A program made the position numbers and the translations under genes. Below the pieces are notes generated by a model that saw only the letters and a list, made by a program, of their open reading frames with translations, had not been told where the DNA came from and did no database searches. Shown here one piece after another: positions 1 through 6,177 of a DNA stretch of 8,809 nt; within the stretch, counting starts at the first letter, position 1; each line of letters begins with the position of its first letter. Source of the DNA: Actinomycetota bacterium. GTDB lineage: Bacteria; Actinomycetota; Acidimicrobiia; Acidimicrobiales; Aldehydirespiratoraceae. The DNA is taken from positions 8,423 to 17,231 of the forward strand of contig JAAXHB010000256.1 in assembly GCA_012271125.1 (NCBI GenBank). Reading direction: 5' to 3'.

Positions 1-94
1 CCCCGCCATCATCAAACACCCGCCCCAACACAAACACCCCAACCCCACTAACCACCACCAACACCCCGATAGCAACAGCCCCTAATTTCGTCAT
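1..94 (-). CDS. 5' part of a gene for a membrane-anchored or secreted protein, cut by the left edge
   Basis: An ATG on the minus strand at 94 opens a frame that stays open for 31 codons to the window edge. It reads M-T-K-L-G-A, then a long run of Val, Gly, Ala, Leu and Ile up to about residue 24, then G-R-V-F-D-D-G-G. A lysine near the start followed by about 20 hydrophobic residues and then a polar stretch is the layout of a signal peptide or a single N-terminal membrane anchor. No cysteine lipobox is visible in the part present. A GAG and an AGG lie just upstream as weak ribosome-binding matches. It begins 50 bases after the stop of the small acyl-CoA dehydrogenase on the same strand and could be the next gene of that operon. 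The family cannot be named from this fragment. Chance is possible because the region is low-complexity and GT-rich on this strand. Confidence 0.45.
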   Translation of the reverse strand, partial: MTKLGAVAIGVLVVVSGVGVFVLGRVFDDGG

Positions 95-144
95 TTTCTC
101 AACCTACCCCAACAAAAGTAAACGAGAAGTGAGAGTGAGCCCCT

Positions 145-1233
145 TCAATCTAAAACAGCAGCAGAAATGAGGTCTTCACAAGTGCGGGAATCCCACCAGG
201 ACAACTGCAGCTGTTTGGCACGGCGAAAATAGAGTTGGATGTCGGCGTCGAGCGTGAACCCAATCCCCCCAAAAACCTGCTGCGCCATAGCCGTGACATC
301 ACGAAACACCTGACAAGCATTCAACTTCGCCATCGGTGCCAACCGGCCTACGTCACGCCCAGCCGAATACGCCCATGCAGCCTCTTGCACCAACATCCGC
401 GCCCCATCCAAAGCAGTCTTCGCATCCGCCAAGTAATGAGAGATCGACTGAAACTCAGCCAACGCCTTATCAAACTGCCGCCGAGTCTTGGCGTACTCAA
501 CAGCAAGCTCCAACGCATACTCAGCACCGCCAACCGCCTGAGCCGCAGCCAAGATCGCTGCCGGATGCATCACCTTGTGCCAAACCTCCCAACCAGACGA
601 ACACACCAACGCATCACCAACCACATTTCGAAACTCAACCCGATATTGCGTATCCGACGACAACGACATCTGCTGCTCGTAGCTCAAGCCCTCGGCATCT
701 GCCTGCACCACAAACAACTCAATGCCGTTCCCAATCCGAGCCAACACAACGACGACGTCTGCAGCAGCGCCAAACAAAACATGCGACTTGACACCGTTCA
801 GAACCCAGCACCCACCGTCAGCCGTTGCCGACAACTGAACCCCCTGCGCCTTAAACCCACTATCTGGCTCAAGCCACCCAACAGTCGCCACCGCCTCCCC
901 AGCCACAAGCCGTGCCAACAACTCAGGCTGCGCCCCCGTTTCCACCAACACCCCCGCAGCCAGCACACAGCTAACAAAGTGCGGCACCGGTGCCAACGCC
1001 CGCCCCAACTCCTCATACAAGATGATCCCATCAACCAAATCCATCCCACTTTCAGAAGACATCAGCCCACACAACCCCAGCTCACCCAACTGCTTCCAAA
1101 GCTCATCAGCAACCCCAACCGGATCATCCTCAAGTTCACGCACAACACTTAGCGTCGCATGTTGGGCACACATTCCCCGAACGGTCTCACGCAACAACTC
1201 CTGTTCAGAGTTGAAATCCAGATCCAAAGCCAT
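145..1233 (-). CDS. Acyl-CoA dehydrogenase, small FadE-type subunit
   Basis: This is a flavoprotein of the acyl-CoA dehydrogenase fold that would introduce the C2-C3 double bond in an acyl-CoA. I start it at the ATG at 1233 (M-A-L-D-L-D-F-N-S-E-Q), giving 362 residues. The ATG overlaps the stop of the preceding MaoC gene as TGATG, and the N-terminus then matches the family; an upstream in-frame extension adds only 15 residues that look nothing like it. Visible family features are the N-terminal helical part with E-E-L-G-R-A-L-A-P, a middle beta domain, T-R-R-Q-F in the FAD-contacting helix, and Q-V-F-G-G-I-G-F-T near the end. The loop that usually carries a P-E-x-x-G-G motif before E-E-L-G is shortened. 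At the position of the isovaleryl-CoA-dehydrogenase-type catalytic glutamate I see only Ala, Pro and Ile. It may therefore be the partner half of a heteromeric enzyme with the larger dehydrogenase at 3375-4619. Last clear gene of the operon. Confidence 0.88.
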   Translation of the reverse strand: MALDLDFNSEQELLRETVRGMCAQHATLSVVRELEDDPVGVADELWKQLGELGLCGLMSSESGMDLVDGIILYEELGRALAPVPHFVSCVLAAGVLVETGAQPELLARLVAGEAVATVGWLEPDSGFKAQGVQLSATADGGCWVLNGVKSHVLFGAAADVVVVLARIGNGIELFVVQADAEGLSYEQQMSLSSDTQYRVEFRNVVGDALVCSSGWEVWHKVMHPAAILAAAQAVGGAEYALELAVEYAKTRRQFDKALAEFQSISHYLADAKTALDGARMLVQEAAWAYSAGRDVGRLAPMAKLNACQVFRDVTAMAQQVFGGIGFTLDADIQLYFRRAKQLQLSWWDSRTCEDLISAAVLD

Positions 1234-2288
1234 CAGCCCATCCCACCTGGATGCCAGCAATGTGCCTCGCGACACCATGGATTATCTGATGCCTTCATCG
1301 GCAACGCCACCCGCACCGCACACGTCGTAGCAACGACGCCATGCGCGGTCAAGGCCAGCTCCAAATCCACCCATCCACAACGACGATCATCAACGAAGGT
1401 ATTGACGACGACTCCTGCGACGACCATCTCATCTCCGGGGTAAACCGGATCACGCATCTGAAACGACATCGACCCGATCCGACCCTTCGGTCCAGTCCAG
1501 TCAGTTATGTAACGCTCAAACCATGCCAGCTGATTAGGCGTGTTCAAGAAAATGTCCTGTGTGCCGTTGCGTTCGGTTGCGAAGTGATAGTCATGATGCA
1601 TCGGACGCCAATCACGACTCGCCAACGCTCCCAGCACCACAGTCGTCGCCGTCACATCATGGCTCAACGGTTTAAGACGATCACCTACCGACACCTGGTC
1701 ATGAGCCACGTCTCGTTTAGCCCACCCTTGCTCAGGTTCAACGACCACACTTCCGACCGACTTCTCCACCACGCCCCCCTCACCACCACGCACATACCCA
1801 AACCCCGTGTAGGACTCGGTGCCAACTGCCACACCGTTCTGATTCCAATACTCCACACCAATCGTCCAAAACCGCCCCGTGCCAACCCGTGTCACCTTCT
1901 CATCGCTCACCGACCGCAACACCTGATGATGACTAATCACATCCCCCGCCCGCACCGGCGCAGCAAACTCACACCCATAACCACCGATGATCGCCTCCGG
2001 TAGCTCCAAGATTTCTTTCAAATCAAAATGACATTGCAACGCCACCTGCTCACCGCAAGCCCCCGGAGACCATCGATGCGGACGCATCCAAATCGACAAG
2101 GTGCTCAACGGCAAAATCTGCCCACCCGTCAAAGACTCAGCAACCTCAGCATCCCAGTACAGCGGATTGCCGTTTTCGGTCGCAGCCAACAAGTTCCAGC
2201 CATATCCCAGCTCAGCTGGAAAGTCAGCCGTCGCTTGATATTGCGGCTGCCCAATCAGAGCCATCACCGACTCAGGCAACGAAGTCAA
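1233..2288 (-). CDS. Fused double-hotdog MaoC-type enoyl-CoA hydratase
   Basis: Predicted cytoplasmic (R)-specific-type enoyl-CoA hydratase/dehydratase with two hotdog domains in one chain. The N-terminal half (roughly residues 1-165) is the FAS1-like dehydratase domain, with N-G-N-P-L-Y-W-D near residue 40 and T-G-F-G-Y at its end. The C-terminal half (about 195-330) carries the hydratase-2 signature A-S-R-D-W-R-P-M-H-H-D-Y-H-F-A, where Asp226 and His231 are the expected catalytic pair. The start is uncertain. No ATG exists before 2264. I prefer the TTG at 2288, because it overlaps the upstream stop as TTGA and yields M-T-S-L-P-E-S-V-M-A-L-I-G, which fits the family N-terminus; alternatives are GTG 2267, ATG 2264 or a farther TTG at 2318. 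The length of 351 residues suits a two-domain MaoC. Its stop overlaps the small dehydrogenase start. In the operon it would hydrate the enoyl-CoA made by the dehydrogenases; the substrate is not visible from sequence. Confidence 0.87.
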   Translation of the reverse strand: MTSLPESVMALIGQPQYQATADFPAELGYGWNLLAATENGNPLYWDAEVAESLTGGQILPLSTLSIWMRPHRWSPGACGEQVALQCHFDLKEILELPEAIIGGYGCEFAAPVRAGDVISHHQVLRSVSDEKVTRVGTGRFWTIGVEYWNQNGVAVGTESYTGFGYVRGGEGGVVEKSVGSVVVEPEQGWAKRDVAHDQVSVGDRLKPLSHDVTATTVVLGALASRDWRPMHHDYHFATERNGTQDIFLNTPNQLAWFERYITDWTGPKGRIGSMSFQMRDPVYPGDEMVVAGVVVNTFVDDRRCGWVDLELALTAHGVVATTCAVRVALPMKASDNPWCREAHCWHPGGMG

Positions 2289-3355
2289 GACTCGACTCGT
2301 TTCTGCGTGCCTGCCCAAATCGGTGCAAGCCGCTCAAATTCCTTGCCCTCATCATCCACAGCCTTTACAAACAGCTTCCGTTTGCGAAACCCTTCATCAG
2401 CACACGCCTCAGCAACCGAATTAACAGCCGACACGCAACAATCCGCCGGTCCAAGCTCTGCAACCCAATCATCACGACTTTTTGTCAAAAAACACTCCGC
2501 AAGAGTCGCCCGCACTTCGTCCTGTCGAGTGTCGTCGTATTGCAGCTCAATCAAGTTTTCCAATCCAAGCCTTCGGCACAACTTCCTCCAAAACTCAGGC
2601 TCTATCGCCGCTACCGCCACAAAGCCTCCATCAGCACACTGATAAACCCCATAACACCCATATCGCCCTGTCAGCACCGAATGCCCCGGACCTGGCTTAA
2701 CCCCCGTCATCAAGTGTTCATCGGCATAAAGCGACATCATCGCCAGCACCCCATCAGTCACCCCAACATCTAAATACTCGCCCTTACCTGTGCGCTCCCG
2801 CCGAAGCAACGCCGCCATGATCGCCATCGCAGCATGCATTCCCCCAGCAGCAATGTCAGCCACCGTCGCCCCTGGCAAAACCGGCTCACCATTCGCCCCC
2901 TGACCTCCAGTTGCCAAGTACCCCGCCACCGCCAAGTAGTTCAAGTCATGTCCTGCCCAGTTTGATCGCATCCCCCTTTGGCCATAACCACTCGTCGAGC
3001 AGTAAATAATCCTCGGATTGACCCTCCGGACTTCCGACCAGCCAATACCTAACCGATCAGCCACCCTCGGACGAAACGACTCCAGCACCACGTCAGCATC
3101 ACCCACCAATGTCAAAAACTCTTCCAACCCCGACGGATCCTTCAAATCAAAGCGAACCTGGCGCATACCCTTCCCCCCGCCATAGGCATACGGCGGGGGA
3201 GCGGTGCCACCATCAACACGCCCAACCTTTACAACCTCCGCTCCATAGTCAGCCAAAATCCGAGTCGCCCTTGCCCCAGGACCAACCACCGACAAGTCCA
3301 ACACCGTCACCCCATCCAACGCAGGCGGTATCACCTTGGGTAGCGCAACTGTCAT
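2285..3355 (-). CDS. CaiB/BaiF-fold protein, probable alpha-methylacyl-CoA racemase
   Basis: Member of the class III CoA-transferase fold. Its active-site residues point to the racemase branch, which epimerises C2 of 2-methylacyl-CoAs so that an S-specific acyl-CoA dehydrogenase can act. I start at the ATG at 3355 (M-T-V-A-L-P-K), giving 356 residues; GGGGA lies 4 bases upstream, and the in-frame 34-residue extension runs into the dehydrogenase gene and is unlike the family. Key positions are Arg95 in E-S-F-R-P, His136 and Asp137 in A-G-H-D-L-N-Y, Asp167 in V-A-D-I, and Glu252 in A-I-E-P-E-F. These match in order and near-identical spacing the Arg91, His126, Asp156 and Glu241 known from the Mycobacterium tuberculosis racemase MCR. 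Ordinary transferases keep the Asp but usually lack the His. The C-terminus stops soon after A-P-I-W-A-G-T, without the usual short tail. It starts 19 bases after the large dehydrogenase and ends overlapping the MaoC start. A true CoA-transferase remains possible. Confidence 0.85.
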   Translation of the reverse strand: MTVALPKVIPPALDGVTVLDLSVVGPGARATRILADYGAEVVKVGRVDGGTAPPPYAYGGGKGMRQVRFDLKDPSGLEEFLTLVGDADVVLESFRPRVADRLGIGWSEVRRVNPRIIYCSTSGYGQRGMRSNWAGHDLNYLAVAGYLATGGQGANGEPVLPGATVADIAAGGMHAAMAIMAALLRRERTGKGEYLDVGVTDGVLAMMSLYADEHLMTGVKPGPGHSVLTGRYGCYGVYQCADGGFVAVAAIEPEFWRKLCRRLGLENLIELQYDDTRQDEVRATLAECFLTKSRDDWVAELGPADCCVSAVNSVAEACADEGFRKRKLFVKAVDDEGKEFERLAPIWAGTQKRVES

Positions 3356-3374
3356 ACCGTCCCCATAAAAAGCT

Positions 3375-4619
3375 CTAGAAATTCTTCGGCAGACCCAAGC
3401 CACGCCGGGCAATGATGTTCTTTTGAACCTCCGATGACCCACCGCCAATGGTGTCAATCACCGTAAAGCGATACGTCGACTCCGAACGCCCATCCATCGG
3501 CGCACCAGCAGTATGAACCCGCAACTGCGACCCCGGCCCGGCAATATCCATCGCTGCATCAGCCAATCGTTTAGACAACTCCGTCGCATACAACTTGTAT
3601 TCAGACGCCTCAACCGTCGGTGGCTGATACTCACCCGCACCATCACCAGAACGAATCGTCTCGTCAGCCTTCATCGCTGCCGCCACAAAGCGCAACCCCA
3701 ATACCCGAGCCACCTCAGCTTCGGTATGCAGTCGAGCCAACTGCGCCCGAATCCGCGGATCATCACGCAACGGCACCCCGTCACGAACCGCACCCCGCAC
3801 ATATTCGGTCAACAACTCCAACCGCTGCGCAATCGGCGCAAACGTAAACATCGTGAAACGCTCCAAATCAAGCGCCTGGCTGATGTAACGAAACCCCTGA
3901 TTCACCTCACCCACAACATGACTGTCGGGCACAAAAACATCATCCAAAAACACCTCATTAGTGCGCTCATCGCCCATCGTGTGAATCGCCCGAACGCTGA
4001 TCCCCGGATCATCCATTGGCACCAACATCAAGGTGATCCCCATGTGCTTGTTATCAGGGTCGGTGCGAGCCCCCAACCAATACCACTCCGCAAAATGCGC
4101 CGACGTGGTCCAGGTCTTCTGCCCGTTCAACAACCAACCCGACTCCCCACCGGCACCAACAGAACGCTCCGCACGCAACCGCATCGACGCCGCATCCGAG
4201 CCCGCCTCCGGCTCGGAATACCCCACCGCAAACTCAACATCATTCTCCAAAATCATCGGCAAAAACTTCGCCTTCAACTCCTCGGACCCATGCGCAATCA
4301 ACGTCTTGCCCACAATCCCCACGCCCTTGCCAATCTGCGGCCCGCCCCGAGCCGCCAACGCCTCATTCAACAAATACTCAAAAACCCCATCCCCATCGGA
4401 ACCGCCATACTCCATAGGCCAAGTAATCCCCAACCAACCCTTACGCCCCAGCTCCTTCATAAACGCCCGACGCTTAGGCGTATCAACAATCTGAGCCATG
4501 TTCTCCCGACTCAAATCAAATACATCTGAACCAAACTCATCAGAGTCAGCACTGGCATCCAAAAACGCCTCAACCTCAGTCGCAAACGCCAACTGCTCAG
4601 CCGAAAACTCAAAATCCAT
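3375..4619 (-). CDS. Acyl-CoA dehydrogenase, large FadE-type subunit
   Basis: FAD-dependent acyl-CoA dehydrogenase of 414 residues starting M-D-F-E-F-S-A-E-Q-L, a typical start for the family. Visible elements are K-G-W-L-G-I-T-W-P-x-E-Y-G-G (about 60-73), the substrate/FAD segment Y-S-E-P-E-A-G-S-D (134-142), L-N-G-Q-K-T-W-T-T-S (164-173), N-E-V-F-L-D-D-V (221-228), and I-G-G-G-S-S-E-V-Q-K-N-I-I-A-R-R (391-406). The medium-chain-type catalytic Glu just before G-T-S near the C-terminus is replaced by Gly. A Glu is instead present at residue 253 in L-D-L-E-R-F, the place used by isovaleryl-CoA dehydrogenase and by ChsE4-type subunits of sterol degradation. It is probably the catalytic subunit, perhaps paired with the small dehydrogenase three genes on. 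It is the first gene of the tight four-gene run. A TATAAA-like stretch and an AGG lie just upstream of the ATG. Confidence 0.93.
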   Translation of the reverse strand: MDFEFSAEQLAFATEVEAFLDASADSDEFGSDVFDLSRENMAQIVDTPKRRAFMKELGRKGWLGITWPMEYGGSDGDGVFEYLLNEALAARGGPQIGKGVGIVGKTLIAHGSEELKAKFLPMILENDVEFAVGYSEPEAGSDAASMRLRAERSVGAGGESGWLLNGQKTWTTSAHFAEWYWLGARTDPDNKHMGITLMLVPMDDPGISVRAIHTMGDERTNEVFLDDVFVPDSHVVGEVNQGFRYISQALDLERFTMFTFAPIAQRLELLTEYVRGAVRDGVPLRDDPRIRAQLARLHTEAEVARVLGLRFVAAAMKADETIRSGDGAGEYQPPTVEASEYKLYATELSKRLADAAMDIAGPGSQLRVHTAGAPMDGRSESTYRFTVIDTIGGGSSEVQKNIIARRGLGLPKNF

Positions 4620-4683
4620 CAGATACCTGCACCATTTATAACGACAACATCATCAGCAGCGCTCGTCGCCTACTCAAGAAAAC
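4620..4683 (-). other. 64-base gap between aldolase and beta-oxidation genes, with a weak promoter-like element
   Basis: The gap lies upstream of the large dehydrogenase gene. It is AT-richer in its middle and holds TATAAA on the minus strand (4640 down to 4635), which resembles a -10 box, but no convincing -35 hexamer lies 16-18 bases before it. That -10 box is also only 15 bases from the ATG, too close for a normal leader with the AGG seen at about 4628. No hairpin strong enough for a terminator after the aldolase stop is visible. The aldolase may therefore be cotranscribed with the following genes, or an internal promoter may lie inside its end. Confidence 0.25.
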
Positions 4684-5475
4684 CTAATAAAGCGCACCCC
4701 GATCCCCGCCACCCGACCCCGAACCCGAAGCAACAGCCAAGTCCTCACCAACCGCCCGCCCCAACGCCACCGCATCCGAAGTAATCGTCACCATCTTGAA
4801 CCCCTGCTCACGCCGCCGCGCAAACAAATCCGCCGTCCCATGACACGCCGGCATCACACCAGCCCGCTCACACGCCGACACAATCGCCGCATAAGCATCG
4901 TCAAACGCCGCCACGCCGTCATTGTTGCCAGGCACCAACCCCAAACTCACCGACAAATCCGCCGGCCCCACATAAATCGCATCCACCCCCGGCACCGCCA
5001 AAATCTCATCCAAATTCGCCACTGCCTCGACCGTCTCCACCATCGGAATCACCGCCACATCCGCATTGGCACCCCCAAAATAATCGTCCCCCTCCTGTCG
5101 AGTCACCCGAGCCGGCCCAAAACTGCGCCCCCCCTGCGGCGCATACCGACACGCCCGCACCGCCGCCGCTGCCTCCGACGCCGTATTCACCATCGGCACG
5201 ATGATCGCCCGAGCCCCCGCATCCAAACTCTTGCCGATAATCCCCGGCTCATTCCACGGCACCCGCACCACCGGCGTCGCCTCGCCCAAATTGATCGCCT
5301 GCAACAACTGCCACGAATCGGTGTAATCCAACAACCCATGCTGAGTATCAATACACACATAATCAAAGTCGCAACGGGCAACAATCTCCGCCGAAAACGA
5401 ACTCGGAATCGCCAACCAAGCCCCCTTCGCCGTCTCCCCGGCATTCCAACACTGACGCAATTTGTTATGACGCAT
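4684..5475 (-). CDS. HpcH/HpaI-family class II aldolase
   Basis: Metal-dependent pyruvate-type aldolase of the HpcH/HpaI family, which cleaves 4-hydroxy-2-oxo acids to pyruvate and an aldehyde (4-hydroxy-2-oxoheptanedioate in HpaI, 2-keto-3-deoxy sugar acids in relatives). The 263 residues carry the expected set: His46 in D-T-Q-H-G-L, Arg71 in R-V-P-W-N, Glu147 in I-P-M-V-E-T, and Asp173 in Y-V-G-P-A-D-L-S. These align with HpaI His45, Arg70, Glu149 and Asp175. K-S-L-D-A-G-A and the Y-A-P-Q-G-G-R-S-F-G-P loop also fit. The natural substrate cannot be told. The last dozen residues (G-S-G-S-G-G-G-D-R-G-A-L-Y) form a flexible Gly/Ser-rich tail past the usual end of the fold. It starts at ATG 5475, facing tpx across a repeat-rich region, and is the first gene of the leftward run; the 64-base gap to the next gene leaves operon membership open. 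Confidence 0.92.
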   Translation of the reverse strand: MRHNKLRQCWNAGETAKGAWLAIPSSFSAEIVARCDFDYVCIDTQHGLLDYTDSWQLLQAINLGEATPVVRVPWNEPGIIGKSLDAGARAIIVPMVNTASEAAAAVRACRYAPQGGRSFGPARVTRQEGDDYFGGANADVAVIPMVETVEAVANLDEILAVPGVDAIYVGPADLSVSLGLVPGNNDGVAAFDDAYAAIVSACERAGVMPACHGTADLFARRREQGFKMVTITSDAVALGRAVGEDLAVASGSGSGGGDRGALY

Positions 5476-5522
5476 GCGGCTCAGGGTAACCCCCGCCCCC
5501 GTTTCCCTCTAGCGTTTATGTT

Positions 5523-5570
5523 GACGACGACATCAGCGTCATCAATAATGACTTTGATGACGACGACATC
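5523..5570. repeat. Exact 12-bp direct repeat GACGACGACATC, two copies
   Basis: GACGACGACATC occurs at 5523-5534 and again at 5559-5570, a 36-base period. The copies flank the inverted repeat at 5537-5562 and the second overlaps its right arm. They sit upstream of tpx in the divergent region. GAC-rich composition makes some repetition easy, so this could be simple-sequence expansion and need not be a protein-binding site. Confidence 0.6.
5537..5562. promoter_or_regulatory. 9-bp perfect inverted repeat, candidate operator or leader hairpin for tpx
   Basis: The arms CGTCATCAA (5537-5545) and TTGATGACG (5554-5562) are perfect reverse complements around an 8-base AT-rich centre. This is the usual size and shape of an operator for a dimeric repressor or activator. 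If transcribed it would also form a 9-bp stem with an 8-base loop in the tpx leader, about 80 bases before the start codon. It is not followed by a T-run, so it is not an intrinsic terminator. A redox-responsive regulator of tpx is one guess. Confidence 0.45.
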
Positions 5571-5641
5571 TACAACGACAACAACGACGACAACAACAAC
5601 GATGACAATGACATCATCACCAACAACCGAAAGGACAACCC

Positions 5642-6151
5642 ATGGCAGAAACAATCTTTAGCGGCAACCCAATCCCGTTAACCGGCGACCTACCCACTAT
5701 CGGCTCAACCGCCCCAGCCTTCAACCTTCTCGACAGCTCCCTAGCCGAAGTCTCCAGCAACTCCCTAGCTGGACAACGCGTAGTGCTGAACATCTTCCCC
5801 TCAATCGACACCCCGACGTGTGCCACAAGCGTGCGCACCTTCAACCAGCGTGCCGGTGAAGCCGAAAACACTGCCGTCGTATGCGTCTCAGCCGACCTCC
5901 CATTTGCCGCAGGCCGTTTCTGCGGTGCCGAAGGCATCAGCAACGTCACCACCGGCTCCACCTTCCGCAGCCCTGATTTCGCCAGCGCCTACGGAGTGGA
6001 AATGGCAGCCGGCCCGCTAGCCGGCCTGTGCGCCCGAGCCGTAGTCGTCCTAGACACAGACGGCACAGTGCTTCACACAGAGCTAGTCGAAGACATCTCC
6101 AACGAACCCAACTACGACGCCGCTCTTAATTCTTTGGTCTCAACTCCCTGA
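5642..6151 (+). CDS. tpx: Thiol peroxidase (atypical 2-Cys peroxiredoxin, Tpx)
   Basis: Reduces hydrogen peroxide and, in this family preferentially, alkyl and lipid hydroperoxides in the cytoplasm, with electrons from thioredoxin. The 169 residues match the usual Tpx length. The peroxidatic cysteine is Cys60 in S-I-D-T-P-T-C-A-T-S-V-R-T-F-N, with Thr57 as its conserved partner. The resolving cysteine is Cys94 in R-F-C-G-A-E-G-I, the spacing of the Cys61/Cys95 pair in the Escherichia coli enzyme. The conserved L-C-A-R-A-V-V-V-L-D strand with its arginine is present. The opening F-x-G-N-P-I-P-L-x-G is typical. GAAAGGA lies 6 bases before the ATG. It is a single gene, divergent from the aldolase and convergent with the phosphotransferase, so it is probably monocistronic. 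Codons favour C at the third position, unlike the minus-strand neighbours. Confidence 0.97.
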   Translation: MAETIFSGNPIPLTGDLPTIGSTAPAFNLLDSSLAEVSSNSLAGQRVVLNIFPSIDTPTCATSVRTFNQRAGEAENTAVVCVSADLPFAAGRFCGAEGISNVTTGSTFRSPDFASAYGVEMAAGPLAGLCARAVVVLDTDGTVLHTELVEDISNEPNYDAALNSLVSTP

Positions 6152-6177
6152 CCTAACCGCCGACACCCAACCAGCGA

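Larger units (their letters stand above)
5476..5641. promoter_or_regulatory. Divergent intergenic region between the aldolase gene and tpx
   Basis: Both gene starts face this 166-base region, so it must contain promoters in both directions. A TATGTT at 5517-5522 fits the loose actinomycete -10 pattern TANNNT for tpx, but I see no good -35 box. Downstream of it the future tpx leader is a low-complexity A/C-rich run of GAC and AAC triplets with direct and inverted repeats (listed separately). It ends in GAAAGGA at 5629-5635, a good ribosome binding site 6 bases before the tpx ATG. For the aldolase only a weak GGG-rich stretch precedes the ATG. Confidence 0.5.

Noticed and set aside
124..139. 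Short AGTGAG tandem duplication downstream of the small dehydrogenase
   Set aside because: Only two 6-base copies, within chance expectation, and no dyad or terminator structure around it.
235..1152. A 305-codon plus-strand open frame opposite the small dehydrogenase
   Set aside because: Same antisense artefact of skewed codon usage, with no start context and no known motif.
3356..3457. N-terminal extension of the racemase-like protein by 34 residues
   Set aside because: It overlaps the end of the upstream dehydrogenase, is not family-like, and the ATG at 3355 has a GGGGA ribosome binding site at proper distance.
3513..4529. A plus-strand open frame of over 330 codons opposite the large dehydrogenase
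   Set aside because: Antisense shadow. Its translation is Arg/Gln/Pro/His-rich with no recognisable domain, while the minus-strand frame is a clear acyl-CoA dehydrogenase.
5537..5562. Intrinsic terminator at the inverted repeat in the divergent region
   Set aside because: The stem is short and not GC-rich, is followed by GAC triplets with no T-run, and lies between divergent starts where no transcript ends are expected.
5500..5640. CRISPR array or tandem satellite in the repeat-rich leader
   Set aside because: Repeats are short (12 bp or less), irregular and lack evenly sized unique spacers. There is no cas gene nearby.
4840..5661. A long plus-strand open frame opposite the aldolase gene, ending in a poly-threonine stretch
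   Set aside because: It is Arg/His/Pro-rich, as expected of the antisense of a biased coding strand, and the aldolase on the other strand has a complete set of catalytic residues.
5490..5683. An Asp/Asn-rich open reading frame on the plus strand through the tpx leader (reading D-D-D-I-S-V-I-N-N-D-F and then many N and D)
   Set aside because: It has no ATG, GTG or TTG start between its preceding stop at 5487 and the repeats, no ribosome binding site of its own, and runs out of frame into tpx. The composition follows from GAC/AAC triplet repeats.
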